Source: Bacteroidales bacterium (GTDB taxonomy: Bacteria; Bacteroidota; Bacteroidia; Bacteroidales; WCHB1-69). Taken from it: a stretch of DNA of 30,389 nucleotides. Below the pieces are notes generated by a model, which was not told the DNA's origin, did not search any database, and saw only the letters and a list, made by a program, of their open reading frames with translations. Position numbers and translations under genes: made by a program. Shown here one piece after another: positions 1 to 9,687 of the stretch (the first letter of the stretch is position 1; each line of letters opens with the position of its first letter). The DNA lies in assembly GCA_023229985.1 (NCBI GenBank), contig JALNYF010000023.1, forward strand, positions 1 to 30,389, given 5' to 3'.

Positions 1-2606
1 TTGATTATTTGCAGCATCTTACATACGAGGGAGCCAAGTGGCGATGGGGAGAAAATCTGTCCGATGAAATTAAGGAACGTCTTGAATTTGAATTAAATAC
101 GGTAAAAGGAATGGGCTATCCGGGCTACTTTTTGATTGTTCGCGATTTTATCAATGCTGGACGTGAACAAGGCATCCGTTTTGGTCCCGGACGTGGTTCC
201 GCCGCCGGCTCTGCCATTGCTTATTGCTTGAATATTACTAGTATAGACCCTATCAAATACGATTTACTTTTCGAGAGATTTCTGAATCCCGACCGTATCT
301 CATTGCCCGATATGGATATTGATATGGAAGATAGTGGTCGTGAAAAAGTAATTCATTATGTGAGCGAAAAGTACGGAAGAGAGAAAGTGGCACAGATTGT
401 TACTTTCAATACTATGGCAGCTAAATCTGCCATTCGCGATTGTGCGCGCGTTTTGGATCTGCCGTTGAATGAAACCGATAGAATTGCCAAGATGATTCCG
501 ACCAAACCCAAAACGACCATAGCCAGCACCATCAAAGATGTTCCCGAATTTAAAAATGAAATGGAAAACGGGACGGAATTGGTGAAACGAATCATTCAAT
601 TTGCCATGCAATTGGAGGGAAAAGTCAGAAGTAGCGGCGTTCATCCGTGTGGCGTTATCATCGGACGCGATAATCTTATCGACTGCATCCCGCTGTGTAG
701 TGCCAAAAATAGTGATACGATGGTTACCCAATACGAAGGTTCATTAGTGGAAGATGCCGGTTTGCTGAAAATTGACTTCTTAGGGTTGAAAACTTTGAAT
801 ATTATTACCAGCACTTTAGAAAATATTAAAAAACGATTTAACCACGATATCGAAATTGATGAAATTCCCTTGGACGATGCCAAAACATTTGATCTTTATA
901 GTCGCGGGGATACCATCGCCGTGTTCCAATTTGAAAGTGATGGTATGCGAAAATATCTGCAAGAACTGAAACCAGCTCGTCTTGAGGATATTATTGCCAT
1001 GGTGTCATTGTATCGTCCCGGACCGATGGACAATATTCCTACTTATATTCGAAGAAAAAATGGTTTGGAAAAAAACAACTATCCCATTCCCGAAATGGGC
1101 AAAATATTGGACGATACTTACGGAATTACGGTCTATCAGGAGCAAGTTATGCTGCTTTCGCGTCTGTTGGGAGATTTTACGCGCGGAGAAGCCGATACAT
1201 TGCGGAAAGCAATGGGAAAGAAGCAGTTAAAGATGATGGAAGAATTGGAAACCAAATTTTTATATGGTGGAACTCAAAAAGATTACGCAGCCGAAGATTT
1301 GAAAAAGATATGGGCAGAGTGGAAGAAATTTGCTGAATATGCCTTCAATAAATCCCACGCCACTTGTTATGCCTTTGTTTCATACCAAACCGCTTATCTG
1401 AAAGCCCATTACGCCGCCGAATTTTTGGCAGCTAACTTAACCAACAACTTGGATAAGATGACCGAAATTACCAAGTTGATTGCTGAAGTATCCCGAATGG
1501 ATATACCTATCTTACAGCCCGATATCAATGAATCAGACCGCGATTTTAGAGTTAATAAAGAGGGAGCTATCCGTTTCGGATTAGGAGCTTTGAAGGGAGT
1601 GGGCGGCTCCTCCATCGACGATATTGTTGAAGAAAGAGAAAAAAATGGAAAATATACCGACATTTTTAACTTCATGGAGCGCGTGAATCTCCGTTCGTGT
1701 AATAAAGGAACCATCGAAAAGATGGCTGCTGTGGGAGTGTTTGACAGTTTTCCGGATATGCACCGTGCCCAATTCTTCCATGTCGACAAAGATGGAAAGA
1801 GTTTTGTGGAAAAATTGGTCGCTTATGCTTCACAGATGCAAAATGAAGCAGATAAAATGCAATACTCCATCTTCGACGAAGCTCCCGCCGATGTCTCCGC
1901 TTCCGCTTATCCGGCAATTCCGATTTGCGAAAAGTGGGGAACTATTGAACAACTTAAACACGAAAAAGAGATCGCCGGCTTTTATATTTCGGGACACCCG
2001 TTAGATAAATTCAAATTTATCATTGACAATTATGCCAATACCAATCTTTCCGTTGTTGGGAATCAGGAGTGTTGGCCGAGAAACGCCAATCGCGTTTTAT
2101 CCTTTGTGGCAATGGTTGCAGAGTCGCAAGAACGTCAAACCAGAACAACAGAAGAAAAATACGGAGTCGTTAGCCTTGAAGATTACGATTCATCCTTTCA
2201 ATGGATGCTTTTTGGAGAGAATTATTTAAAAAATAGTGGTTTGCTGAAAAAAGGAGAATTTCTGTTTGTGAGAGCCGTTATTACCGAACGTGGTTATAGC
2301 AAAGATCCATCCAAAAGAAGTTTCATGCTAAAACCAACCGACATTATTCTATTGTCAGAGGCTTACGATAAACTCTGTAAAGGAGTGCGCCTTACATTCA
2401 AAATTGGTGATATTTCGGAAAATATGGCGCATTTAATCTTAGATACAGCGCAAAAATGTGAGGGAAAAACGCCCCTTATTGTTTCGATATTTTCCAATGA
2501 TCAAGAAATCAGTGCCAACTTTAGCAATCATGAATTGAAGGTAGATGCGAAAAAATTTCTGGAAATATTCCCGAGCACGTTACCTTGTAAAATTAAATTG
2601 GAATAG
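1..2606 (+). CDS. dnaE: DNA polymerase III alpha subunit (DnaE), 5'-truncated
   Basis: Replicative polymerase subunit that extends DNA at the fork. The frame is open to the left edge, so the PHP domain and the start codon lie outside; about 867 residues remain of a protein that is normally well over 1100. Numbering from the TTG at base 9, the palm begins with GPGRGSAAGS (59-68), then PDMDIDM (100-106), which carries the catalytic aspartates equivalent to D401 and D403 of E. coli; KIDFLGLKTL holds the third one. A helix-hairpin-helix region (FGLGALKGVG) and a C-terminal OB-fold-like region (roughly 680-780) follow. The family's usual PD-D-DF has Met for the final Phe here. There is no frameshift or intein in the visible part. 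It converges on the dehydrogenase gene with 23 bp between stop codons and no clear terminator. Identification is secure. Confidence 0.97.
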   Translation, partial: DYLQHLTYEGAKWRWGENLSDEIKERLEFELNTVKGMGYPGYFLIVRDFINAGREQGIRFGPGRGSAAGSAIAYCLNITSIDPIKYDLLFERFLNPDRISLPDMDIDMEDSGREKVIHYVSEKYGREKVAQIVTFNTMAAKSAIRDCARVLDLPLNETDRIAKMIPTKPKTTIASTIKDVPEFKNEMENGTELVKRIIQFAMQLEGKVRSSGVHPCGVIIGRDNLIDCIPLCSAKNSDTMVTQYEGSLVEDAGLLKIDFLGLKTLNIITSTLENIKKRFNHDIEIDEIPLDDAKTFDLYSRGDTIAVFQFESDGMRKYLQELKPARLEDIIAMVSLYRPGPMDNIPTYIRRKNGLEKNNYPIPEMGKILDDTYGITVYQEQVMLLSRLLGDFTRGEADTLRKAMGKKQLKMMEELETKFLYGGTQKDYAAEDLKKIWAEWKKFAEYAFNKSHATCYAFVSYQTAYLKAHYAAEFLAANLTNNLDKMTEITKLIAEVSRMDIPILQPDINESDRDFRVNKEGAIRFGLGALKGVGGSSIDDIVEEREKNGKYTDIFNFMERVNLRSCNKGTIEKMAAVGVFDSFPDMHRAQFFHVDKDGKSFVEKLVAYASQMQNEADKMQYSIFDEAPADVSASAYPAIPICEKWGTIEQLKHEKEIAGFYISGHPLDKFKFIIDNYANTNLSVVGNQECWPRNANRVLSFVAMVAESQERQTRTTEEKYGVVSLEDYDSSFQWMLFGENYLKNSGLLKKGEFLFVRAVITERGYSKDPSKRSFMLKPTDIILLSEAYDKLCKGVRLTFKIGDISENMAHLILDTAQKCEGKTPLIVSIFSNDQEISANFSNHELKVDAKKFLEIFPSTLPCKIKLE

Positions 2607-2629
2607 TCTGTAATCAGTTAAGAAACAAT

Positions 2630-3382
2630 TTATTGGCGATGAATGGCACCGTTGAATTGTGCCGTAGGCGTAAAGATGATTTCGTTGATGCACACGTGCG
2701 GCGGACGCGACAAGATAAATTCCACAATTTGAGCCACATCTTCAGCTACTAACGGGTCGTAGCCTTCATACACTTTGTCAGCGCGGGCTTTATCGCCGTG
2801 GAAGCGAACCGTAGAGAAGTTGGTATCCGCTGCTCCCGGTGATACTTGGGTGACCTTAATATTGTAAGGAAGGAAATCGCTTCTCATCGCTTGCGAAAGT
2901 GCCAAAACCGCGTGTTTGGTTGCGCAGTAAACGCCTCCGCCGCAATAAACCTCGCGACTTGAAATGGAACCGATATTGATAATGTGTCCGCTTTTGCGTT
3001 CGACCATTTGAGGCGATATAAGACGGGTAACATACAGCAATCCTTTGACATTGGTATTAATCATGCGTTCCCAATCTTCGAAACTTCCTTTGTGAATAGG
3101 GTCTAATTCGACTGCCAATCCGGCATTGTTAATCAACACGTCAATTTGTTTGAAAGCCTCGGGAATAGCATGGATGGCTTTTTCGCATGCGGCAGAATCC
3201 TGCACGTCAAAAATTAATGGAAGTACTTGAGAATGAGTATTTTTTGTAATATCTTCGCATACTTTCAGAAGCTTTTCTTCGTTTCGGGCTGTCAAGATAA
3301 GTTTGCAATTCTGTTGGCTTAAATTGCGGGCAATGGCTTCGCCAAAACCGCCGGAAGCACCAGTAATAAAGATTGTTCTCAT
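2630..3382 (-). CDS. Short-chain dehydrogenase/reductase (classical SDR, YdfG-like)
   Basis: A 250-residue NAD(P)-dependent oxidoreductase of the classical SDR family, cytosolic. The Rossmann cofactor motif TGASGGFG is at residues 7-14, the NNAG structural motif near 85, the catalytic Ser in IGSISS, and the active-site YCATK (YxxxK) near 152. Length and motif order match complete family members. The arrangement resembles the YdfG type, which oxidises serine or 3-hydroxy acids with NADP, but substrate cannot be read from the sequence. The start is ATG. It begins 10 bp after the trpS stop on the same strand and is therefore probably cotranscribed with it, without an obvious functional link. Confidence 0.9.
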   Translation of the reverse strand: MRTIFITGASGGFGEAIARNLSQQNCKLILTARNEEKLLKVCEDITKNTHSQVLPLIFDVQDSAACEKAIHAIPEAFKQIDVLINNAGLAVELDPIHKGSFEDWERMINTNVKGLLYVTRLISPQMVERKSGHIINIGSISSREVYCGGGVYCATKHAVLALSQAMRSDFLPYNIKVTQVSPGAADTNFSTVRFHGDKARADKVYEGYDPLVAEDVAQIVEFILSRPPHVCINEIIFTPTAQFNGAIHRQ

Positions 3383-3392
3383 TTATAAAGAT

Positions 3393-4388
3393 TTAAAATT
3401 TCTTAATTCCAATGATTTCTCGTACATCATGCAAGGTCTTGGCTGCATTCTCGTGCGCCTTCTCTGCCCCCTGACGAATCACTCTCTTCAAATATTCATC
3501 GTTGTCACGAAGCTCTAAAATCCTATTATAAATAGGTGAAATATAAGCTGTTATATCTGCAGCAAGTTGTTTTTTCATGTCCCCATAACGAATCCGGCAT
3601 TGATTATATTCTTCTTCAAAAAAGTGTAATGTTTCTTCTGCTGAAACCACCTTCATTAAATTAAAAATATTCTCAATCGCTTGCGGTTTGGGTTGATTGG
3701 GTTCTGTCGGACCGGAATCGGTAACCGCTTTCATCACTTTTTTCCGAATGATTTCGGGCGTGTCAGAAAGATAGATGCATGAATTTTCATTATCCGATTT
3801 TGACATTTTAGTGGAACCGTCCAATCCCGGAATTTTAATCAGTTCATTGCCGAAATTATAGGCAACGGGCAATTTGAAATATTCAACTTCGTACAAATTG
3901 TTAAAACGCTGTGCAAAGTCGCGGGTCATTTCCAAATGCTGTTCTTGGTCTTTCCCAACCGGCACTTTGTCGGCGCGATGAACCAAAATGTCGGCTGCCA
4001 TCAAAATAGGGTAGGTAAGCAATCCGGCATTGACGTTGTTGGGTTGTCGGCGCACTTTTTCCTTAAAAGAGCTAACCCGTTGAAGTTCACCCACATATAC
4101 ATTCATAGAAAGAAGAAGTGACAATTCGCACACTTCGGGCAAGTCGCTTTGAATGTAGATGGTCGCTTTTTCGGGATCCAAGCCCGCTGCCAAATAGTCG
4201 ATGAGTACGTTTTTTACGTTAGTTTTTAGATCAGCCGGTTTGGGATGCGTGGTCAGTGAGTGATAATCTGCAATAAAAAAGTAGCACTCATTTTCTTCCT
4301 GCATTTTAATAAAATTCAGTAGCGCACCAAAATAATTTCCCAAGTGTAAAAAGCCGGTAGGTCTGATGCCGCTCAAAACTTTGTCCAT
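3393..4388 (-). CDS. trpS: Tryptophan--tRNA ligase
   Basis: Class I aminoacyl-tRNA synthetase that charges tRNA-Trp; 331 residues, the usual length for bacterial TrpS. The nucleotide-binding HIGH-type signature is HLGN (15-18) within SGIRPTGFLHLGN, and KMSKS is intact at 194-198. The frame extends 7 codons upstream to a TTG, but the ATG giving MDKVLSGIRPTG is preferred because family members start directly before this strand. A TAnnTTTG -7 box lies about 19 bp upstream of this ATG. It is divergent from the CAP-like gene and leads a probable two-gene unit with the SDR. Confidence 0.96.
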   Translation of the reverse strand: MDKVLSGIRPTGFLHLGNYFGALLNFIKMQEENECYFFIADYHSLTTHPKPADLKTNVKNVLIDYLAAGLDPEKATIYIQSDLPEVCELSLLLSMNVYVGELQRVSSFKEKVRRQPNNVNAGLLTYPILMAADILVHRADKVPVGKDQEQHLEMTRDFAQRFNNLYEVEYFKLPVAYNFGNELIKIPGLDGSTKMSKSDNENSCIYLSDTPEIIRKKVMKAVTDSGPTEPNQPKPQAIENIFNLMKVVSAEETLHFFEEEYNQCRIRYGDMKKQLAADITAYISPIYNRILELRDNDEYLKRVIRQGAEKAHENAAKTLHDVREIIGIKKF

Positions 4389-4406
4389 AGTCGTAAATTT
4401 ATTTTG

Positions 4407-4414
4407 CAAAAATA
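4407..4414 (-). promoter_or_regulatory. Bacteroidota-type -7 box upstream of trpS
   Basis: Minus strand reads TATTTTTG, an exact match to the TAnnTTTG element recognised by the primary sigma factor of Bacteroidota. It would place the transcript start around 4400, just before the trpS ATG at 4388. I do not see a convincing TTTG -33 element at the usual distance. Confidence 0.45.
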
Positions 4415-4486
4415 CGTCAAAAAAATCAAACTTAATTCATTTTTTTTTATTAATATTGCCTGATTTTTCCTTAAGATTAAAATAGT

Positions 4487-6958
4487 ATGAATATGAATAA
4501 AAAATTAGGTTTTGTATTTGCAGTTTTCTTTTTGATTATGAGTAATTTATGTATTGCTCAAGTTGAAAACCCCTATGCGGATTTTAATCCGGAATCGATG
4601 AAAAATGTAAAGAATTATGCGAAAAATTTTAATCCGTCCAATTTCGACCATAAGATTTTGTATGCCTGCATGCAGGATATGGTTAATGTGGCGCGGGCAC
4701 AATACTCGTTTGCACCTGCCATGAAAGTGGATATTAGTTTGGATTCTGCGGCAGTAATGCAGGCTGATTATCAGGCTCTTACGGAAGAAAAATCAGTAGA
4801 AAATCTTCCCCCGTACCGTACTACAGAGCAACGTCTTCGCAAGTTCAGATTTACTGATAGAGGAACGGAGCTGGTCTCTAAAGCCAAAGCAACCTTGGGA
4901 GAAGCGGAATATTCCTACTATGATGTATGTTTGGAATTGCTCAAGCCGGTGCTCAAAAATGTGAAAACTGCTGAAGTTCTCTTAGATAGGAAATATTCAT
5001 ACCTTGGTTTCGGCTATGCCTTCGATCAATATATGAAAAGTGTTTATTGCTCATTTATTCTGGCAAACGACCGCACTTTTAATTACGGAAAACCCAATGC
5101 TATTACCCGCGATCTGCCTTACACCAAAACAAGACTTGGGCTTCAACCATTTGACGCTCAATTATGTAGAAGATGTATGACCGATTTGGCTGTCGAAACT
5201 CTTTCAGAGTGTATTTCCATTAAAGACGGGGTCGTTTATTTTACGCACAACAACTCAAAAGAATTACGCAGAATTATCGGAAAAGAGGGAGATGCCATCG
5301 TACTCGATTTCGTGCAACATTCCCAGTATCCTTGCGGAAAATCTAACGATGTAGATAATGATCGCCCCAATCACGGGTTTATGACCAAAACGATTACTTA
5401 CCAATATATGCTTGATAATAACCAAATTACAGATAAAAAATCAACCAAGTTAATCGCTCCGATTGCCGCTATACCGGAAGAAATTCCCGATAACGCGGAA
5501 ATTGATGTTAATATTATTATCATCAAAGATGGGAAATATGTATGCCGAGATATACTCAAAAAAAATGTGGAGTATAAAAATTCCGATTATACAGAAAAAA
5601 TGTTCTTTTTAAATGATGTGACTACCATTAAACCAACCGGAGAATGGGTTCCCGTTGCAGAAGATGCTGTCCTTAAAATCAAAATTCCCTTCGAAGATAA
5701 AAAATATGAATTGACGGTAAATGATATTACTCCTTACATTGAGAGTCTGGACGAACCAGCTTATCGTATCAATAAAATTGTGATTACTGCTTATAATTCT
5801 TTGGAATTGACTAACGACGCTGCTGCCAAAAAATTGCAGGAAAAAAGGGCAAAAAGTATTGCTGCTTCGCTGAAAGCAAAATACCCGTCAGCTAATTTTA
5901 CGGTTGAAATTAAATATGCCGATACTTGGCAATTGTTTAAAAAAGATTTGGTGTATAGCGAAGAATATTATGATTTGACCATTATGACTATGGAAGATGC
6001 CATCGCTACCTTAAGACGCGATAAAGACAAAATCGCCAAAATATTGGAAGCCGATTATTTGAAAAAACACCGTTTCGCCGAAATTCAAATGGATGTTACT
6101 TACCGAATTGATGGAGATTATAAGCAGGAGTTTTCAGTTTTTAAACTCAATAAATCTATCGCTTCCAAAAATCTGCCATTAGCCGTTGCCATTCAACAAT
6201 ACATAGCTAAACAAATTGAATCAAAGGAATTTAGCAGAAAAGCTGTGTTGCAAATGGAAATCCCAAACAAAAAAGAATACCAGCCTTTGCTGATGAATAA
6301 GTTCTATATTCAAAATATTGTGGATGGTAAAATTACCGATAAGAATGCCGCCGACATGTTGGAAGTTTGCAAATTGAACTTGACGAATAACTTCGCCCTT
6401 TACAACCAAGTAATGTGCCAAGTTGCCGGTCGCGCTGCTTTTGCTTCCATCGCCGACATTACCACCCGCCAAGCCGCGATCGATAAGCTTTATACCATTG
6501 CCATTTTGCCAAAAGAAGAAGTCAATAATCTGAATCTCGAATTTCAATTCCAAATTATTGATTACCTCAATACAATTCCTGCAACCATGGAAACGGCTAC
6601 TCTTTTGACGGCTACATACTTAAAAATCAAGGAAATAAGGAATCCTAAACTCTCTTCGTGGCGTAATGCCTATAAGTTGGCTTCCGTTTTTGTAAAACAT
6701 GGAGACTATGTTTATGCAGTTGATTTAATGGAGCCGTTCCTTAGTTCCCCGGATATTTCCCTTGACTTTCTGTTCTCGTATATCTCGATTGCTGCCGTCA
6801 GAGAAGAACTCTATTTAAGTGCCAATTTCTCGGAAGCCGTTAAGCTGGCTGCTGAAAAAGATTCCGCCCGCCTTTGCGGATTGTTCGATAAATTACCGAT
6901 TGTCGTTTTCGACAATAAAGATGTAAAAACCATTATCTGCAAAACCTGTAATAAATAA
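4487..6958 (+). CDS. Exported protein with CAP-like N-terminal region and possible OmpA-like middle region
   Basis: An 823-residue envelope protein of unknown function. Residues 1-25 form a signal peptide (hydrophobic core, cleavage after CIAQ). Residues of about 50-200 have the layout of the CAP/SCP (cysteine-rich secretory protein) superfamily: a helix with NVARAQYSFAP, then LDSAAVMQADYQA, and later YSYLGFGYAFD followed by an aromatic strand ending in VYCSFILAND. The CAP assignment is by pattern only. A later stretch (about 425-480), with an IVITAYNS strand and then LQEKRAKSIAASLKAKYP, resembles the strand-helix of OmpA-like peptidoglycan-binding domains. The final 250 residues look helical and repeat-like. 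It ends in a Cys-rich tail, CKTCNK. The S46 peptidase follows after 30 bp and is probably cotranscribed. Upstream, TAATATTG at 4451-4458 is a one-mismatch -7 box. Confidence 0.6.
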   Translation: MNMNKKLGFVFAVFFLIMSNLCIAQVENPYADFNPESMKNVKNYAKNFNPSNFDHKILYACMQDMVNVARAQYSFAPAMKVDISLDSAAVMQADYQALTEEKSVENLPPYRTTEQRLRKFRFTDRGTELVSKAKATLGEAEYSYYDVCLELLKPVLKNVKTAEVLLDRKYSYLGFGYAFDQYMKSVYCSFILANDRTFNYGKPNAITRDLPYTKTRLGLQPFDAQLCRRCMTDLAVETLSECISIKDGVVYFTHNNSKELRRIIGKEGDAIVLDFVQHSQYPCGKSNDVDNDRPNHGFMTKTITYQYMLDNNQITDKKSTKLIAPIAAIPEEIPDNAEIDVNIIIIKDGKYVCRDILKKNVEYKNSDYTEKMFFLNDVTTIKPTGEWVPVAEDAVLKIKIPFEDKKYELTVNDITPYIESLDEPAYRINKIVITAYNSLELTNDAAAKKLQEKRAKSIAASLKAKYPSANFTVEIKYADTWQLFKKDLVYSEEYYDLTIMTMEDAIATLRRDKDKIAKILEADYLKKHRFAEIQMDVTYRIDGDYKQEFSVFKLNKSIASKNLPLAVAIQQYIAKQIESKEFSRKAVLQMEIPNKKEYQPLLMNKFYIQNIVDGKITDKNAADMLEVCKLNLTNNFALYNQVMCQVAGRAAFASIADITTRQAAIDKLYTIAILPKEEVNNLNLEFQFQIIDYLNTIPATMETATLLTATYLKIKEIRNPKLSSWRNAYKLASVFVKHGDYVYAVDLMEPFLSSPDISLDFLFSYISIAAVREELYLSANFSEAVKLAAEKDSARLCGLFDKLPIVVFDNKDVKTIICKTCNK

Positions 6959-6988
6959 TTTATACTAATCTTAATTTAATTTAATTCA

Positions 6989-9136
6989 ATGAAAAAAACT
7001 TTTTTCTTATCGCTATTTGCGCTTTTGCTAACGCAGGCAGTAGCGACAACGCCGCCCGATGAAGGGATGTGGTTACCTATGTTTATTAAAGATTACAATT
7101 ATGCCGACATGCAACGACTGGGTTTGAAACTGACCCCCGAACAGATGTACGACATCAATCACTCTTCTTTGAAAGATGCTATTGTTCAATTGGGCAATTT
7201 CTGCACCGGAGAGATTATTTCGGAAAACGGACTGATGCTGACCAATCACCACTGTGGTTATTCCAGTATTGCCGACCACTCTACCGAAGAACACGACTAT
7301 TTAAAAAATGGCTTCTGGGCAAAATCGTATAGCGAGGAACTGCCCAACGAAGGTTTGACCGTGACTTTTTTGGTCTATATGGACGACGTGACCGCCCAAG
7401 TTTTGGAAGGCGTGACCCCCACAACCAAGAAAAGTGATCGCGAATCCGCTATCAGTAAAGCAATTAAAAAACTGACAGAGGAGCATAGCAAGGAGGGTCG
7501 TTATACGGTTACAATTAAACCGTTCTATGAAGGCAATGAGTATTATATGTTTGTCTATGAAGTATTTAAAGATGTTCGTTTGGTTGGCGCACCCCCCAGC
7601 AGCATTGGCAAATTCGGTGATGAAACCGATAATTGGGTCTGGCCCCGTCATACCGGTGACTTCTCAATTTTTAGAATTTATACCGATAAAGAGGGAAATC
7701 CTGCTGAGTATTCCCCCGACAACATTCCGTTGAAACCGAAACACGTTTTACCTATTAATATAAAAGGTATTGAATATGGTGATTATGCCATGATTTGGGG
7801 ATTTCCAGGAACCACCGACCGCTTTATGACTTCTTACGAAATCAATAATATGTTGGCCAATGACAATGCACCGTTGATAGAAGCTTTTGACTATATTTTG
7901 CCCGTTATGCGTGAAGAAATGAACGCAAGAGATATCGTTCGTATTAATTATGCTTCTGATTATGCAAGCATGGCTAATGCGTGGAAAAACAAAAAAGGAG
8001 AATCTGCAAGTTTGGTAAGATTGAAAATAGCAGAGAAAAAAGCGGTTCAGGAAAAAGAATTGTTAGATTGGATCAATGCGGATACTGCGCGTCAAAATCT
8101 TTATGGCAATCCATTCGAAAAGATCAACACCATCTGTCAGAGTATTGATGGACCTGCCTTGCGCGGATTTTGGTACGCCAACATCTGCCTCTCACTCTCT
8201 AAAACGGCGATAATTCCTTATTTATTGAAGGGCGTTAAACCAAATGCTGACGAAAAAAGCTTTAGCAGCGACAAAATAGCCAAGCTGATTGCTTCTTATC
8301 AGGAAAAAATGAAAGGTACCGATCCGGTGATGGAAGCCAAGATTATCGCTGCCGAATTACGTTTGTGGAAAACACTTCCCGCTGATTATCAACCGGATGT
8401 CTATTCTTATATTGACAAAAAATTCAAAGGCGATTTCGATGCTTTTGCCAAAGCTGCCGTTGAAAAATCTATTTACGGAACCGAAGCCAACTTCGTGAAA
8501 TTTCTGAATAAGCCTTCAATAAAAGTGTATGATAATGATCCCTTGGTTCATTATTTTTCAGCTGTACTTCAAGTAATTATGAAAACACAGGGAGAGTATT
8601 CTGCTTTTCAAGGAAAATTTGAAACCCCGCGTCGCAAATATTTGGCAGCTATGAAAGAAATGGAACAAGGCAAAGCGATGTACCCGGATGCAAATTCCAC
8701 TATGCGTTGTACTTACGGTACGGTAGTTGATTATTTCCCGGTGGACGGTGTTCAATATCGCCATTTTACAACCGCACAAGGAATCTTGGAAAAAGAGAAA
8801 CCCGGTGACCCCGAATTTGATGTTGATCCTAAATTAAAACAGCTGATAATCGATAAAAATTTTGGCAGATATGCAGCCAAAGACGGTACATTGCCAGTTT
8901 GCTTCCTCACCAATAACGACATTACCGGCGGTAATTCCGGTAGCCCTGTCTTGAATGCCAACGGCGAATTAATCGGTTGCGCTTTCGACGGTAACATTGA
9001 AGCCTTGAGCAGTAATATCGCTTACGATACCAAATTGCAACGCTGTATCAATGTCGATGCCCGTTACATATTATTTGTTATCGACAAATTTGCCGGCGCC
9101 GGCTATCTGTTAAACGAAATGAATATTATTCAATAA
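6989..9136 (+). CDS. S46 family dipeptidyl-peptidase (DPP7-like)
   Basis: Periplasmic serine exopeptidase that releases dipeptides from the N-terminus of oligopeptides; 715 residues, typical of S46. A signal peptide (1-20) is followed by the family hallmark DEGMWLP. The catalytic triad is visible: His88 in TNHHCGY, Asp224 in HTGDFS, Ser650 in GGNSGSP. In the family, the residue 18 positions after the serine sets specificity at P1: Arg in DPP11 (Asp/Glu) and Gly in DPP7 (broad, hydrophobic). Here it is Gly668 in FDGN, pointing to DPP7-like specificity. The following residues are IEAL where the family usually has WEAM, so the S1 pocket may differ in detail. It is preceded closely by the CAP-like gene and followed by a strong terminator. 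In asaccharolytic Bacteroidales such enzymes feed amino-acid fermentation. Confidence 0.94.
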   Translation: MKKTFFLSLFALLLTQAVATTPPDEGMWLPMFIKDYNYADMQRLGLKLTPEQMYDINHSSLKDAIVQLGNFCTGEIISENGLMLTNHHCGYSSIADHSTEEHDYLKNGFWAKSYSEELPNEGLTVTFLVYMDDVTAQVLEGVTPTTKKSDRESAISKAIKKLTEEHSKEGRYTVTIKPFYEGNEYYMFVYEVFKDVRLVGAPPSSIGKFGDETDNWVWPRHTGDFSIFRIYTDKEGNPAEYSPDNIPLKPKHVLPINIKGIEYGDYAMIWGFPGTTDRFMTSYEINNMLANDNAPLIEAFDYILPVMREEMNARDIVRINYASDYASMANAWKNKKGESASLVRLKIAEKKAVQEKELLDWINADTARQNLYGNPFEKINTICQSIDGPALRGFWYANICLSLSKTAIIPYLLKGVKPNADEKSFSSDKIAKLIASYQEKMKGTDPVMEAKIIAAELRLWKTLPADYQPDVYSYIDKKFKGDFDAFAKAAVEKSIYGTEANFVKFLNKPSIKVYDNDPLVHYFSAVLQVIMKTQGEYSAFQGKFETPRRKYLAAMKEMEQGKAMYPDANSTMRCTYGTVVDYFPVDGVQYRHFTTAQGILEKEKPGDPEFDVDPKLKQLIIDKNFGRYAAKDGTLPVCFLTNNDITGGNSGSPVLNANGELIGCAFDGNIEALSSNIAYDTKLQRCINVDARYILFVIDKFAGAGYLLNEMNIIQ

Positions 9137-9156
9137 TCGTTTTATTTTCTTATATG

Positions 9157-9193
9157 GCGATTCCTCGTTTTTTCGGGGAATCGCTTTTTTTTT
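9157..9193 (+). terminator. Rho-independent terminator after the S46 peptidase
   Basis: An 11-bp stem (one T-G wobble) with outer arms GCGATTCC and GGAATCGC and a six-T loop is followed directly by nine T residues. It starts 20 bp after the stop codon and ends the plus-strand unit 4487-9136. Confidence 0.92.
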
Positions 9194-9223
9194 GCGAATG
9201 ATAGCTCTCCAATAATCATTATT

Positions 9224-9244
9224 AATTATTAGTGTCCGGTAAAT
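9224..9244 (+). repeat. Left terminal inverted repeat
   Basis: A 21-bp arm ending in the core AGTGTCCGGTAAAT (9231-9244). It is identical to the reverse complement of the right arm. Confidence 0.85.
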
Positions 9245-9306
9245 TGATTTACTACTGTATAGATTCAACATAAAGAAGTCTCTTCAACCCAATATGTTTT
9301 TTTTCT

Positions 9307-9338
9307 CAACTTTTCTTTGTCTTGCCAAAGAAAAGTTG
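9307..9338 (+). repeat. Perfect 13-bp stem-loop inside the element
   Basis: Arms CAACTTTTCTTTG and CAAAGAAAAGTTG enclose a 6-nt loop. It sits near the left end of the MITE-like element, before the main hairpin. Confidence 0.8.
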
Positions 9339-9355
9339 CAAAAGAAATGCGCTTT

Positions 9356-9497
9356 GCCGCTACGCAAATTGTTGCTAAAAATTGAAATGTACAAGCTAAA
9401 CAGCTCAAACTTGCAACCTGCGGTTGCTTCGAACAGTCGCTGTTTTGACGCTTGCACATTTCTAATTTTTTTAACGCAACGAATTTGCTAAGGCGGC
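9356..9497 (+). repeat. Long imperfect hairpin inside the element
   Basis: Nested complementary blocks: GCCGC-TAC-GCAAATT (9356-9370) pairs with the inverse of 9481-9497; GAAATGTACAAGC (9384-9396) pairs with GCTTGCACATTTC (9450-9462) with one mismatch; the apex is GCAACC/GGTTGC (9413-9427) around a 3-nt loop. The whole forms a stem of about 70 bp with bulges, characteristic of foldback or MITE interiors. Confidence 0.7.
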
Positions 9498-9687
9498 GGG
9501 ATTTGTGGCTTCGGTCAGACATATTGCTTCTGCCGGACATTTCATCAACCATGGCAGTCGTGAAGGCAATTTTATAAGAAATTAAAATCCTTCGGATTTC
9601 TTATTCATTCTTCGTAAATGTAAGCATGACAAAATATAATGCTTCGCAATCTGCTCAATGCTAATCAATTAATCAATAATTTCTATT

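Noticed and set aside
300..731. 143-residue minus-strand frame within dnaE
   Set aside because: It lies opposite the catalytic core of dnaE and has no recognisable features.
4389..4409. Longer trpS starting at the TTG at 4409
   Set aside because: The extra seven codons overlap the -7 box and family members begin right at the MDKVLSGIRPTG strand.
9265..9552. Overlapping small open frames on both strands inside the MITE-like element
   Set aside because: They arise from the palindromic hairpin; no signal peptide, domain or plausible start context.
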